64,000 bases of DNA from Streptomyces abikoensis (GCF_014648775.1 NZ_BMRT01000006.1:344036-408035); one strand, 5' to 3'. Numbered from the stretch's first letter, positions 40,740 through 50,004 are shown. Notes: generated by a model not told the origin, from the letters alone. Made by a program: numbers and translations.

Positions 40740-41438
40740 ATGCTCGTACTCCTGGGCGTCCTCGTGGTCGTGGCGGGCTTCGCCACGAGGCGCAACCCCC
40801 TGCTGGTGGTCGGCGCGGCCGGCATCGCCACCGGCCTGCTGGGCGGGTTGTCGCCGCAGCGGATCCTCGCCGACTTCGGCACCGGCTTCGCCTCCAGCCG
40901 CGCGGTGACCGTCTTCGTCATCACCCTCCCCGTCATCGGCCTGCTGGAGCGCCACGGCCTCCAGGAGCGGGCCCGGCACCTGATGGGCCGCTTCACCGGG
41001 CTCACCGCGGGCCGTTTCCTCGCCCTCTACCTCCTGCTGCGGCAGCTCACCGCGGCCCTCGGGCTCAACGGCGTGTTCGGGCAGGCCCAGACCGTCCGCC
41101 CGCTCGCCGCGCCCATGGCGGAGGGCGCGGCCGAGCGCCGCCACGGGCCGCTGTCCGCCGGCGCGCGGGAGAAGGTGCGCTCGTACGCCGCGAGCGCGGA
41201 CAACGTCGGCCTCTTCTTCGGCGAGGACGTCTTCCTCGCGGTCGGCTCGATCCTGCTGATCACCGGATTCGTCAACACCACCTACCACACCCGGCTGGAG
41301 CCGCTGGACCTCGCGCTGTGGGCCGTGCCCACCGCGCTGTGCGCCCTCGCCGTCCACGGCTGGCGGCTGCTGCGCCTGGACCGGACCCTCGCGCATCCGC
41401 CGATATCCCCCAGGGAACCGGAGGGCGCGGCCAAATGA
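40740..41438 (+). CDS. DUF969 membrane protein, putative permease subunit
   Basis: The 232-residue protein has about five hydrophobic helices and DUF969 features such as GLLGGLSPQRILADFGTGFASSRAVTVFVITLPVIGLLERHGLQERA and LLRQLTAALGLNGVFGQAQTVRPL. DUF969 and DUF979 genes are commonly paired and often sit beside pxpABC, so the pair is thought to transport 5-oxoproline or a related acid. ATG at 40740 has GGAAGG nine bases upstream. The stop overlaps the DUF979 start by four bases. Confidence 0.9.
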   Translation: MLVLLGVLVVVAGFATRRNPLLVVGAAGIATGLLGGLSPQRILADFGTGFASSRAVTVFVITLPVIGLLERHGLQERARHLMGRFTGLTAGRFLALYLLLRQLTAALGLNGVFGQAQTVRPLAAPMAEGAAERRHGPLSAGAREKVRSYAASADNVGLFFGEDVFLAVGSILLITGFVNTTYHTRLEPLDLALWAVPTALCALAVHGWRLLRLDRTLAHPPISPREPEGAAK

Positions 41439-42403
41439 TCAAGGCGGAGTGGTTCTACTGGCTCGTCGGCGGCGTCCTCCTGGCGATGTCCGCCCAGATG
41501 CTCGCCGACCGCACCAACCCCCGGCGCCTGGGCACCGCCGCCTTCTGGGGCCTGCTCGGCGCGGGCTTCTGCTACGGCACCTGGGTGGCCGACGGCAGCG
41601 CCCCGCCCGAACCGCTGGGCGCCGCCGTCCTCGTCATGGCCTGCCTGGCGGGCTTCGGCCTCACCGGCCGCAGTACGCCCCGCACCGCCGGCCCCGAGCG
41701 GCGGGCGGCCGGTGCGCGGCGGCACGGCAACGCGCTCTTCGTGCCCGCCCTCGCCGTTCCCGCCGTCGCCCTGGTGTGCGCGGTCGGGCTGAAGCGGCTG
41801 TCCGTCGGCGGGCAGCCGGTCCTCCAGAAGGGCAGCGAGACCGTCCTGGGGCTGGGCGTCGGCGCCGTCGTCGCGCTCGTCCTCGGCATGGTGATGCTGC
41901 GTGAGCGGCGGCTGTCCGTACCGCTGCACGCGGGACGCTCGATGCTGGAGTCCGCGGGCTGGGCCATGCTGCTGCCGCAGATGCTCGCCACGCTCGGCGC
42001 CATCTTCGCCGACGCGGGCGTCGGCAAGCAGGTGGGCCGCCTCACCGCGGCCGTCCTGCCGGAGGGCTCGGTGTTCCTCGCGGTCGTCGTCTACTGCTGC
42101 GGCATGTTCCTCTTCACCGCCGTCATGGGCAACGGCTTCGCGGCCTTCCCCGTGATGACGGCCGCCGTCGGCTGGCCGGTCCTCGTGGAGCAGGCGCACG
42201 GGAACGCCGCCGCCGTCCTCGCCGTCGGCATGCTCGCGGGCTTCTGCGGCTCCCTGGTCACGCCCATGGCGGCGAACTACAACCTGATCCCGGCCGCCCT
42301 CCTGGAGCTGACGGACCAGTACGGGCCCATCAAGGCCCAGCTGCCCACGGCGTTCGTCCTGCTCGGCTGCAATATAGGCATCATGTCCGTTTTCGCGGTC
42401 TGA
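41435..42403 (+). CDS. DUF979 membrane protein, putative permease subunit
   Basis: The 322-residue protein has eight or nine transmembrane segments and matches DUF979, with WFYWLVGGVLLAMSAQMLADRTNPRRLGTAAFW at the start and NGFAAFPVMTAAVGWP, GFCGSLVTPMAANYNLIPAALLELTDQYGPIKAQLPTA near the end. It pairs with DUF969 through an ATGA overlap. The likely role is uptake of pyroglutamate or a related substrate for the divergent pxp operon; that is inferred from context. Confidence 0.92.
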   Translation: MIKAEWFYWLVGGVLLAMSAQMLADRTNPRRLGTAAFWGLLGAGFCYGTWVADGSAPPEPLGAAVLVMACLAGFGLTGRSTPRTAGPERRAAGARRHGNALFVPALAVPAVALVCAVGLKRLSVGGQPVLQKGSETVLGLGVGAVVALVLGMVMLRERRLSVPLHAGRSMLESAGWAMLLPQMLATLGAIFADAGVGKQVGRLTAAVLPEGSVFLAVVVYCCGMFLFTAVMGNGFAAFPVMTAAVGWPVLVEQAHGNAAAVLAVGMLAGFCGSLVTPMAANYNLIPAALLELTDQYGPIKAQLPTAFVLLGCNIGIMSVFAV

Positions 42404-42545
42404 CGGGCGGTACGCGGCTTGACGGACGCAGCCGGAGGGCCGCCGTCCGCCCCGGCCGGGCCCCGCCCTAGACTTAGGGGGCCGCGGCCGGGCGACCCCC
42501 GTGCCGTTTCGTCCGTTGTCGGTGCGACCGCCTACTCTGTGCGAC

Positions 42546-44087
42546 GTGACTTCTGCAGCCCCGGCGGCCGTTCCGCCCCAGCTCAACGGGCCTTCCCGGC
42601 CGGCCCCGGGCCCGGCCGCCGACGAGGGCCTGGCCCGTCGGCTGCGCGCGCTCGCCTGCACCGCGCCGCTGCACGACCTCGACGTGCGCAAGGCCAACCT
42701 CGCGGGGGAGTTCGGCGTCTACGCCATGGCGGAGGTGGCGCTGGCCGCCATCGACCTCGTCACGCTCAACATGGACTTCGACACCGGGGCCGACCACGAG
42801 CAGATAGTGGCCAGGCTCCAGCCGCGCGTCGCCGCGCAGGCCCCCGAGCGGCCGGCCGCCGAGCACGAGCGCGTCGCCCGCTGGGTCCTGGAGAACCTCA
42901 TCAACGTCGGCAGCGTCGACCGGGGCTTCCGCGCCGTCTACGGCACGTTCGGCGCCGACGGCGCGTACGTCAGGCGGGACTACGACTTCAAGCTCATCGA
43001 GGAGGTCCCCGGCCCCGGCGGCACGGTCTTCCTGCGCACCACCGACGAGGCCGTCAACGTCCTGGTCGGCGCCCTCGACACGGACGTCACCAGCGCGCAG
43101 ATCGCCGCCGAGGTCAAGCTGGAGGTCCTCATCAGCCGGGGCCGGCTCGCCGACGCCCAGCTCGCCGCCGAGCAGGCCCGCTACCGCACCGTGCAGTACG
43201 CGGAGACCCTCCGCAAGACCCTCGACGCCACCCGGCGGAACGTCCGCGCCGTCGACTGGCTCCAGGCCGTCCCCGACATGATCGCCGAGGCGCTCGACCA
43301 CGTCGCCGACCGCTACCGCCACGAGAACGCGATCCTCACCAACATCCGCAAGGCGCGCGACGAGGCCGAGGCCGCCGTCGACCCGAAGACGGCCGAGCAC
43401 AAGCGGCGCGCCGCCGAGCTCGTCGACATCGTCAAGGACTGCATCCGCCGGCACACCCAGCTCCAGTCCCGCCTCCTGGAGGCCGGCCCGCTCTTCCGCG
43501 CCGAGCAGGACCGGCAGGCCTTCGCCACCCCCGCCGCCCACGCCGGCCTCGACCTCTACGGCCAGCTCCTGGCCCCCGTGCTGCCGCTGCCCCTGGAGCG
43601 GGCGGGCCGGGTCACCGACGCCTTCTTCGCCCGGGGCACGGGCCTGCGCGTCCCGGCCTCGGTACGGGTCGGCGACCTCGTCGAGATGCTGCTGACGCCG
43701 CCCGTCGAGCGCGAGCACCTGGGCGCGGAGATGCCCGAGCCGGACCTGGTGGAGACGCCCGACGACAGCCGCTTCAGCGAGGAGCAGCTGGCGAGCGCCC
43801 TGGAACTGCTCGACCTGCCCGCCGACGCGCCCCGCCGCCTCTCCGGCCTGCTCGCCGAGGCCCGCCGCCGCGACCCCGAACTGCCCTACCTCGTCGCCCT
43901 GCTGGCCGTCCACGCCGCCAGCCCCTCCGTCGGCACGGCCTACCGCCAGGGCGAGCAGTCCCTGCTCTTCGCCGTCGATGACGGCACGCCGCTCGACGAC
44001 CCCGAGTTCGGCGGCGCCGACCTCATCGTCGGCAAGGCCCTCCTGGACGCGGCGGGCATGGCGGCGGACCGCGCGGAGGCGTCGTGA
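42546..44087 (+). CDS. MukF/JetA-like kleisin-type subunit of an SMC complex
   Basis: The 513-residue, mainly helical protein resembles the MukF/MksF/JetA class by size, helical content and gene order. An N-terminal Pro/Ala tail precedes a winged-helix-like region (residues about 60-130: EFGVYAMAEVALAAIDLVTLNM, WVLENLINVG, RDYDFKLIEEV). A long helical middle follows (QIAAEVKLEVLISRGRLADAQLAAEQARYRTVQYAETLRKTLDAT and RHENAILTNIRKARDEAEAAV). The C-terminal part could be the second winged helix. Kleisins bridge the SMC heads. The GTG at 42546 is chosen because upstream frame lacks coding bias. It precedes a MukE/JetB-like and an SMC-like gene. Assignment is by resemblance, not a confirmed profile match. 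Confidence 0.65.
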   Translation: MTSAAPAAVPPQLNGPSRPAPGPAADEGLARRLRALACTAPLHDLDVRKANLAGEFGVYAMAEVALAAIDLVTLNMDFDTGADHEQIVARLQPRVAAQAPERPAAEHERVARWVLENLINVGSVDRGFRAVYGTFGADGAYVRRDYDFKLIEEVPGPGGTVFLRTTDEAVNVLVGALDTDVTSAQIAAEVKLEVLISRGRLADAQLAAEQARYRTVQYAETLRKTLDATRRNVRAVDWLQAVPDMIAEALDHVADRYRHENAILTNIRKARDEAEAAVDPKTAEHKRRAAELVDIVKDCIRRHTQLQSRLLEAGPLFRAEQDRQAFATPAAHAGLDLYGQLLAPVLPLPLERAGRVTDAFFARGTGLRVPASVRVGDLVEMLLTPPVEREHLGAEMPEPDLVETPDDSRFSEEQLASALELLDLPADAPRRLSGLLAEARRRDPELPYLVALLAVHAASPSVGTAYRQGEQSLLFAVDDGTPLDDPEFGGADLIVGKALLDAAGMAADRAEAS

Positions 44088-44229
44088 CCGCCGTGCGGCG
44101 GGCTCAGGGGACCGCCCGGCTCGGCACCGCCGGCCCGCGCCGTGCGGCGTCCCGCCGTTGCGGCGGGGCGGGGTTCCCCAGTCCCGCCCCTTCCCGTAAC
44201 GGGGGGCAAGCCCCCCGCCCCCCGGGGGT

Positions 44230-44273
44230 CGGGGGCGGAGCCCCGGGAAACGGTGAAAGGGCGGGGCTGGGGC
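44230..44273. repeat. GC-rich intergenic repeat, related copies at 15237 and 55541
   Basis: A GGGGGCGGAGCCCC hairpin is followed by GGGAAACGGTGAAAGGGCGGG. The copy at 55541-55587 shares the GGGAAACGGTGAA-GGGCGGG tail nearly exactly. Another hairpin (GGGGGGC/GCCCCCC) lies directly upstream. This block fills the 286-bp gap between the kleisin-like and KITE-like genes and could attenuate transcription. Confidence 0.65.
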
Positions 44274-44373
44274 TCCTTCCCTCCCCGCCGCGACGGCGCT
44301 CGGCCCCCGCTACGTGTCCGGCGGTGCCGAACCGACCACACCCCACGCAAACCCTCAGCAGGAGCAAGCGAAC

Positions 44374-45267
44374 GTGACTGAGTACGACGCCAACGACGTG
44401 GCGCAGCCGGAAACGCCGGAGCCCCCCGTCGCGAGCGGCGCCGCGCAGGTGACCCCCGCCGACGCCGCCGACGCCGCCCGCCTCATCGCCTTCGGCCTGC
44501 AGCCCAAGCTCCAGCCCGCCCGCGACGCCGAGTACGCCGACCTGCTGCGCCGGCACCGCGACGACCCCGCGTTCGCGCGCCTCGCCGACGCCGTCGCCGC
44601 CGGGCTCGGGCTCGTCGTGCTGGAGGTCTCCACCCGCGCCGGCATGGCCGTCACCGCCGCCGAGGACTCCGTCTTCGCCGTCCGCATGGGCGACTACGCC
44701 CGCCGGGCCACCGTCGACTCCGGTGACCGCTTCCTCCACGGCCTCGCCCACCTCGCCGTCGCGGCCATGGCCTTCCCGCGCCCCGAGGACCTCGCCGACG
44801 ACGGCTACATCGGCCGTGTCACCGTCAACGGCATCGACGCGTTCGTCCGCCAGGCCTGCCGCCGGCTGGAGGAGCGGGCCGCCGAGCAGGGCGAGAACAC
44901 CGACCCCACCAGCGACGCCCCCGGCCTGGAGGCCGCCTGGCGGGTCTACGCGCGCCGCAGCGCCACCGGCGCCACCAAGGACGCCCGCCGCCTCGCCGGC
45001 TCCACCACGGGCATCATCGCCAAGGCCGTCGCCTTCCTCGTCGACTCCGGCTTCCTCCAGCGCACCGGCGACGACGCGGGCGGCGCCTTCCGCACCACCG
45101 CCCGCTACCAGCTCCAGGTCCGCGACATGGCCGGCACCGCCGCCATGGCCGAGCTGCTGGAGCTGGGCGTCGTCCCCGTCGGGGACGGCACCCCCACCCT
45201 GCTCCCGCCGGACGACACCGACGACCTCGAACTGGTCGCCGACGCGGGCCTGCCCTTCCACGCGTAG
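44374..45267 (+). CDS. MukE/JetB-like KITE-type subunit of an SMC complex
   Basis: The 297-residue protein has the size and layout of MukE/MksE/JetB proteins, which are paired winged helices that bind kleisin. After an acidic disordered N-terminus (1-35) come helical and strand segments (LQPARDAEYADLLRRHRDDPAFARLADAVAAGLGLVVLEVS). The C-terminal winged-helix region reads TGIIAKAVAFLVDSGFLQR followed by FRTTARYQLQVRDMAGT, very like the wing of KITE proteins. The GTG at 44374 has GGAG upstream. The SMC-like gene starts 54 bases later. Assignment rests on gene order and general resemblance. Confidence 0.65.
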   Translation: MTEYDANDVAQPETPEPPVASGAAQVTPADAADAARLIAFGLQPKLQPARDAEYADLLRRHRDDPAFARLADAVAAGLGLVVLEVSTRAGMAVTAAEDSVFAVRMGDYARRATVDSGDRFLHGLAHLAVAAMAFPRPEDLADDGYIGRVTVNGIDAFVRQACRRLEERAAEQGENTDPTSDAPGLEAAWRVYARRSATGATKDARRLAGSTTGIIAKAVAFLVDSGFLQRTGDDAGGAFRTTARYQLQVRDMAGTAAMAELLELGVVPVGDGTPTLLPPDDTDDLELVADAGLPFHA

Positions 45268-45321
45268 CCGCCGAACCGCCCCAACCGTCAACCAGAGACA
45301 AGCAAACGAGAGTCCGCCGCC

Positions 45322-48300
45322 ATGTACGAGCTGTCCCGGGTCCGCCTCTACTCCATCGGGCCCGCCGGCGCGCGCTACGCCGACACCGTGCTGGACCTGC
45401 GCGGGGTCGGCGCGCCGGTGCCGAACCCCGCGCCCACGCAGGCGGAGTTCTTCGAGGACGAGCCCGTCGGCCCGCCGCGCCGCCCCGCGCCCGCCGGCGT
45501 GCTCTTCCTGGAGAACGGCGGCGGCAAGTCCGTCCTCCTCAAGCTGATCTTCTCGGTGATGCTGCCGGGCCACCGCAACACCCTGGGCGGCGCCAGCTCC
45601 GGCGTGCTCCGCAAGTTCCTCCTCGCCGACGACTGCGGCCACGTCGCCCTGGAGTGGCAGCACGTCCTCACCGGCGAGAGCGTCGTCGTCGGCAAGGTCA
45701 GCGAGTGGCGCGGCCGCCAGGTCTCCAACGACCCCCGCAAGTTCGCCGAGGCCTGGTACTCCTTCCGGCCCGGCCCCGGCCTCAGCCTGGACTCGCTGCC
45801 CGTCGCCGAGTCCACCGCGATGCGCCCCAAGGCGGACGGCGCCTCCGGCGCCCGGGGACGCCGCCGCACCATGAAGGGCTTCCGCGACGCCCTCACCGAG
45901 GCCGGCAAGGCCTACCCCAACCTGGACGTGGTGTGGGAGGAGATCCACGAGCGCTGGAACGAGCACCTCGGCGAGCTGGGCCTGGACCCCGAGCTCTTCC
46001 GCTACCAGCGCGAGATGAACGCCGACGAGGGCGAGGCCGCCGGCCTCTTCGCCGTCAAGAACGACTCCGACTTCACCGACCTGCTGCTGCGCGCGGTCAC
46101 CGACACCCGGGACACCGACGGCCTCGCCGACCTGGTGCACGGCTTCGCCCACAAGCTGGGCCGCCGCGCCGAGCTGACCGCCGAACGGGACTTCACCGCC
46201 GGCTCCCTCGACCTCCTCTCCCGGATCGCGGAGGCCGCCGAGCAGCGCGACCGGGCCCGGGGCGTCCACACCGGCGCCGAGCGCCGCACCCGCCTCCTCG
46301 CCCGCCGGCTGTCCGCGCGCGGCGCCGAGGAGCGCGGCCGCGCCGTCGAGCTCGCCGAGCGGGTCGCCGCCGCCGCGCAGGCCGTCACCGACGCCGAGAC
46401 CGGGCGCGGCCGCGCCTCCCTGGTCGCCGCCGAACTCGCCTACCGCCACGCCTCCCTGGCGCTGGCCGCCGCCGAGAAGTCCGCCGCCGCCCAGCGCCGC
46501 GAGCTCAACGACGCCCGTACGCTGCACTCCGCCTGGCAGGCCGCCGAGACCGTGCTGCGCCACCGCGCCGCCGCCGACCGCTCCGCGCGCGTCGCCGCCG
46601 CCATCCACGAGGCCGAGCGGGACGCCGCCCCGGCGCTGGCCGCCCGCACGCTGGCCGCCGCCGAGCTCGTCCGGGCCCTGAACGCCGCCGCCGAGCAGGG
46701 CGAGCGGCTCGCCGACGAGCAGGAGGAACGGTCCGCCGCCCTCCAGGAGGCCGGCGAGGCCGCCCACCGGGACGCCACGTCCGCCGCCACCGAGGCCCAG
46801 CGCGCCCGCAGCGAAGCGGGCCACCTGCGCCAGCGCCTCGCCGAGGTCGAGCAGGAGACCGCCGAGGCGGTCCGCGCCGGCTGGATCGACGGCAGCGGCC
46901 CCGACGCCGACCCGGCCCGTGCCGCGCTGGCCGCCAGCGACGCCGAGAAGCCGGCCGTCGCCGCCTACGAGACCGCCCGCGAGAGCGCCCGGCAGGCCGC
47001 CGAGCGGGCGAAGGAGGCCGCCGCGGCCGAGGGCCGCGCCGAGCTCGCCGCCGCGCGGGCCGCCGACGCCGCCACGGCGGCGGAGGCCGCGTACGACGCC
47101 GAGCGCCGGGCGGCGGAGTCCATCGGCGCCGACCGCCGCCTCGTCGAACTCCTCGGCCTGCCCGAGACGACGGCCTCCGCCCAGCTCCCGGGCCAGCGCG
47201 GCACGGGCACCGCCGGCGCGCCCGGCGAGGGCGGGACGGCCGGCGAGTCGGGCACCCCGCACGGCAGCGCCCCCGGCGGTGCGCTCACCGCCGAGGAGCT
47301 CGACCGCAGCGCCGACGCCCTGCGCGAGCTGCTCGACGAGAACGTCGCCGCCGCCGAACGGCAGCTGTTCGACCTGCGCACCGCCGCCGCCGACGACTCC
47401 CGCATCCTCGGCGCCCTCGGCGACGGCGGCCTGCTGCCGCCCAGCCCCGACGTGCTGGCCGCCGTCGAGTACCTCGGCGAGCACGGCATCCCCGCCCTGC
47501 CCGGCTGGCGCTACCTCGCCCAGTCCGTCGACCCGGCCCGGCACGCGGCCGTCCTGGCCGCCCGCCCCGAGCTCGTCGACGGCGTCGTCATCACCGACAC
47601 CGACTCCCACGCCCGGGCCCGCGAGGTGCTCGGCGCGGCCTCCCTGCTGCCGCGCTCGGCCGTGGCCGTCGGCACCGCCGCCGCGCTGCTCGCACCCGCC
47701 CCCCGGGGCGAGGGCGACGCGGGGGACGGCGTGTTCCTCGTCCCGCCGAACCCGGCCATGCACGACGAGCGCGCCGCCGACGAGGAGCGGCACGCCCTGC
47801 GCGAGCGGGCCCTGGCCCGCGACGAGGAGATCCGCGCCGTCGCGGCCCGCCTCGCCGGCGACCGCACCCTCGCCGCCCGCCTCTCGGCCTGGCGCGCCGG
47901 CTGCCCCGCCGGGCGGCTCGCCGAGCTGGCCGCCGAGGCCGGGCGCTGCCGCGCCGCCGCCGACACCGCCCAGGAGACCCTGGCCGAGGCCCGCACGGCC
48001 CGCGCCGAGGCCGACCAGGCCGCCGCCGAGGCGGCCCGGGAGCGCGACGAGCGCCAGGAGACCGCCCAGCGCGCCCGCCGCGTCGCCGACGCCCTCGCCG
48101 GCCTCGCCTACCGGCTGCGCGAGCGCGCCACCTGGCAGAGCAGGCTGCGCGAACTGGCCGAGGAGGCGGCCGAGGCCGAGGAGCGCGCCGAGATCTGCGT
48201 CGACCGCGCCCGCGCCGCCGACGAGGACCGCCGCGCCGCCCAGCGCGCGGCCGACGACGCCCACCGCACCGCCCGCGCCCTGCGCGCCGAGCGCGCGGAG

Positions 48301-50004
48301 ATCGCCGGCGCCCCCGACGACGTCGCCGGGACCGCCGACGCCCCCACCGCCTCCCTGCCCGCCCTCCGCGAGGCCTACCGCGCCGCCTCCCAGGTCTACG
48401 AGAAGGTCGGCGTCGGCGCCGACCTGCGCGCCGAACAGGCCCGCGCCGAGAGCGACGAGAGCGCCGCCCGCGCCGAACTCGACCGCCTCACCAACAAGGT
48501 GCGCACCCGCGCCGCCCAGCTCCTGGAGGGCACCGACGGCGCCGACGGCCCGTCCCGCCAGGCCGCCGCCGCCCGCGCCGAATCGCTCGTGACGATGCTG
48601 GAGTCCCGCGCGTCCGCCGCCAGCGAGCAGCTCGGCCGGCTGCGCGGCGAGGCCGAGCGCCTCGCCCCCGCCGACGGCGAGGCCCACACCGAGCTCCCCG
48701 AGGAGCTCGTGCCCGACGGCGCCGAGCGGGCCAAGGAACTGCTGCGCACCGCCACCGGCGAACTCGCCGCCCGCACCGAGGCCCTGGAGGCCGCCCGCAC
48801 CGCCCACGGCGACCTGCTGCGCGCCCACCGCGCCGCCGAGGACGCCGCGACCGGCTTCGACGACACGGCCGCGCTCCTGCGCGACCTGCTGCGCGACAAC
48901 ACCCCCGAGGACGACGCCGAGCAGCCCGAGCCGTACACCGGGACGCTGGAGGAGGCCCGGCAGGCCGCCGCCGAGAGCCGGCGCTCCCTGCGCGGCTGCG
49001 CGGGCGACCTGTCGGCCGCCGAGGCCGCCGTCCGCGAGGCGAGCGACGTGCTCATCCGGCACGCCAACTCCACCCGCTACGAGCACGTGCGCACCCCCGC
49101 CCGGCAGCAGATCCGCGAACTGCCCGCCGCCGCCCTGCCCGAGCACGCCACCGCCTGGGCCGAGGCCTTCGCGCCCCGCCTGCGCGTCCTGACCGACGAG
49201 CTGGAGCAGCTGGAGCGCAACCGCGACAGCATCGTCGACCGGCTGCGCGGGCTGGTGGAGTCCTCGCTGACCACCCTGCGCTCCGCGCAGCGCCTCTCCC
49301 GGCTGCCCGAGGGCCTGGGGGAGTGGTCCGGACAGGAGTTCCTGCGCATCCGCTTCGACGACCCCGACCAGGCCACGCTCACCGAGCGGCTCGGCGAGGT
49401 CATCGACGAGGCGACCCGCTCCGCCGTCAAGAAGAACTCCGACCTGCGCCGCGACGGCATGTCGCTGCTGCTGCGCGGCGTCCGGGCGGCGCTGCTGCCG
49501 CGCGGCGTGGCCGTGGAGATCCTCAAGCCGGACGCCGTGCTGCGCGCCGAGCGCGTCCCCGTCGGCCAGATGGGCGACGTCTTCTCCGGCGGCCAGCTGC
49601 TGACCGCCGCCATCGCGCTGTACTGCACCATGGCGGCGCTGCGCAGCAACGACCGGGGCCGCGACAAGCAGGCGCACGCGGGCACGCTGTTCCTCGACAA
49701 CCCCATCGGCCGCGCCAACGCCACGTACCTGCTGGAGCTCCAGCGGGCCGTCGCCGACGCGCTGGGCGTCCAGCTCCTCTACACCACCGGCCTGTTCGAC
49801 ACGACGGCCCTCGCCGAGTTCCCGCTGGTCATCCGGCTGCGCAACGACGCGGACCTGCGGGCGGGCCTGAAGTACATCAGCGTCGAGGAGCACCTGCGCC
49901 CGGGCCTGCCCCAGCCCCAGGATCCGGACGCGGAGAAGGTGCACGGCGAGATCACGGCCACGCGCATGTACGTCCGCCCCTCCGAGGAGGCGGCACACGC
50001 CTGA
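45322..50004 (+). CDS. Large SMC-like (MukB/JetC-like) ATPase
   Basis: This 1560-residue protein has the SMC plan. The N-terminal head carries Walker A LENGGGKS (Lys69-Ser70). Long Ala/Glu/Arg-rich coiled coils run from about 270 to 620 and 830 to 1340. They flank a Gly/Ser linker (about 625-655) and a globular, hinge-like domain (about 660-830). The C-terminal head has the ABC signature FSGGQ (Ser1422) and Walker B LFLDNP (Asp1459). The usual Glu after the Walker B Asp is Asn1460. About 30 extra residues, rich in Pro, sit before Walker A. Such ATPases compact or extrude DNA. No JetD/MksG nuclease gene is adjacent, so the role may be chromosomal rather than plasmid defence. Confidence 0.8.
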   Translation: MYELSRVRLYSIGPAGARYADTVLDLRGVGAPVPNPAPTQAEFFEDEPVGPPRRPAPAGVLFLENGGGKSVLLKLIFSVMLPGHRNTLGGASSGVLRKFLLADDCGHVALEWQHVLTGESVVVGKVSEWRGRQVSNDPRKFAEAWYSFRPGPGLSLDSLPVAESTAMRPKADGASGARGRRRTMKGFRDALTEAGKAYPNLDVVWEEIHERWNEHLGELGLDPELFRYQREMNADEGEAAGLFAVKNDSDFTDLLLRAVTDTRDTDGLADLVHGFAHKLGRRAELTAERDFTAGSLDLLSRIAEAAEQRDRARGVHTGAERRTRLLARRLSARGAEERGRAVELAERVAAAAQAVTDAETGRGRASLVAAELAYRHASLALAAAEKSAAAQRRELNDARTLHSAWQAAETVLRHRAAADRSARVAAAIHEAERDAAPALAARTLAAAELVRALNAAAEQGERLADEQEERSAALQEAGEAAHRDATSAATEAQRARSEAGHLRQRLAEVEQETAEAVRAGWIDGSGPDADPARAALAASDAEKPAVAAYETARESARQAAERAKEAAAAEGRAELAAARAADAATAAEAAYDAERRAAESIGADRRLVELLGLPETTASAQLPGQRGTGTAGAPGEGGTAGESGTPHGSAPGGALTAEELDRSADALRELLDENVAAAERQLFDLRTAAADDSRILGALGDGGLLPPSPDVLAAVEYLGEHGIPALPGWRYLAQSVDPARHAAVLAARPELVDGVVITDTDSHARAREVLGAASLLPRSAVAVGTAAALLAPAPRGEGDAGDGVFLVPPNPAMHDERAADEERHALRERALARDEEIRAVAARLAGDRTLAARLSAWRAGCPAGRLAELAAEAGRCRAAADTAQETLAEARTARAEADQAAAEAARERDERQETAQRARRVADALAGLAYRLRERATWQSRLRELAEEAAEAEERAEICVDRARAADEDRRAAQRAADDAHRTARALRAERAEIAGAPDDVAGTADAPTASLPALREAYRAASQVYEKVGVGADLRAEQARAESDESAARAELDRLTNKVRTRAAQLLEGTDGADGPSRQAAAARAESLVTMLESRASAASEQLGRLRGEAERLAPADGEAHTELPEELVPDGAERAKELLRTATGELAARTEALEAARTAHGDLLRAHRAAEDAATGFDDTAALLRDLLRDNTPEDDAEQPEPYTGTLEEARQAAAESRRSLRGCAGDLSAAEAAVREASDVLIRHANSTRYEHVRTPARQQIRELPAAALPEHATAWAEAFAPRLRVLTDELEQLERNRDSIVDRLRGLVESSLTTLRSAQRLSRLPEGLGEWSGQEFLRIRFDDPDQATLTERLGEVIDEATRSAVKKNSDLRRDGMSLLLRGVRAALLPRGVAVEILKPDAVLRAERVPVGQMGDVFSGGQLLTAAIALYCTMAALRSNDRGRDKQAHAGTLFLDNPIGRANATYLLELQRAVADALGVQLLYTTGLFDTTALAEFPLVIRLRNDADLRAGLKYISVEEHLRPGLPQPQDPDAEKVHGEITATRMYVRPSEEAAHA

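Noticed and set aside
42546..50004. Complete Wadjet (JetABCD) defence system
   Set aside because: No JetD/Toprim nuclease gene is found on either side, and the flanks are core-like genes rather than a defence island.
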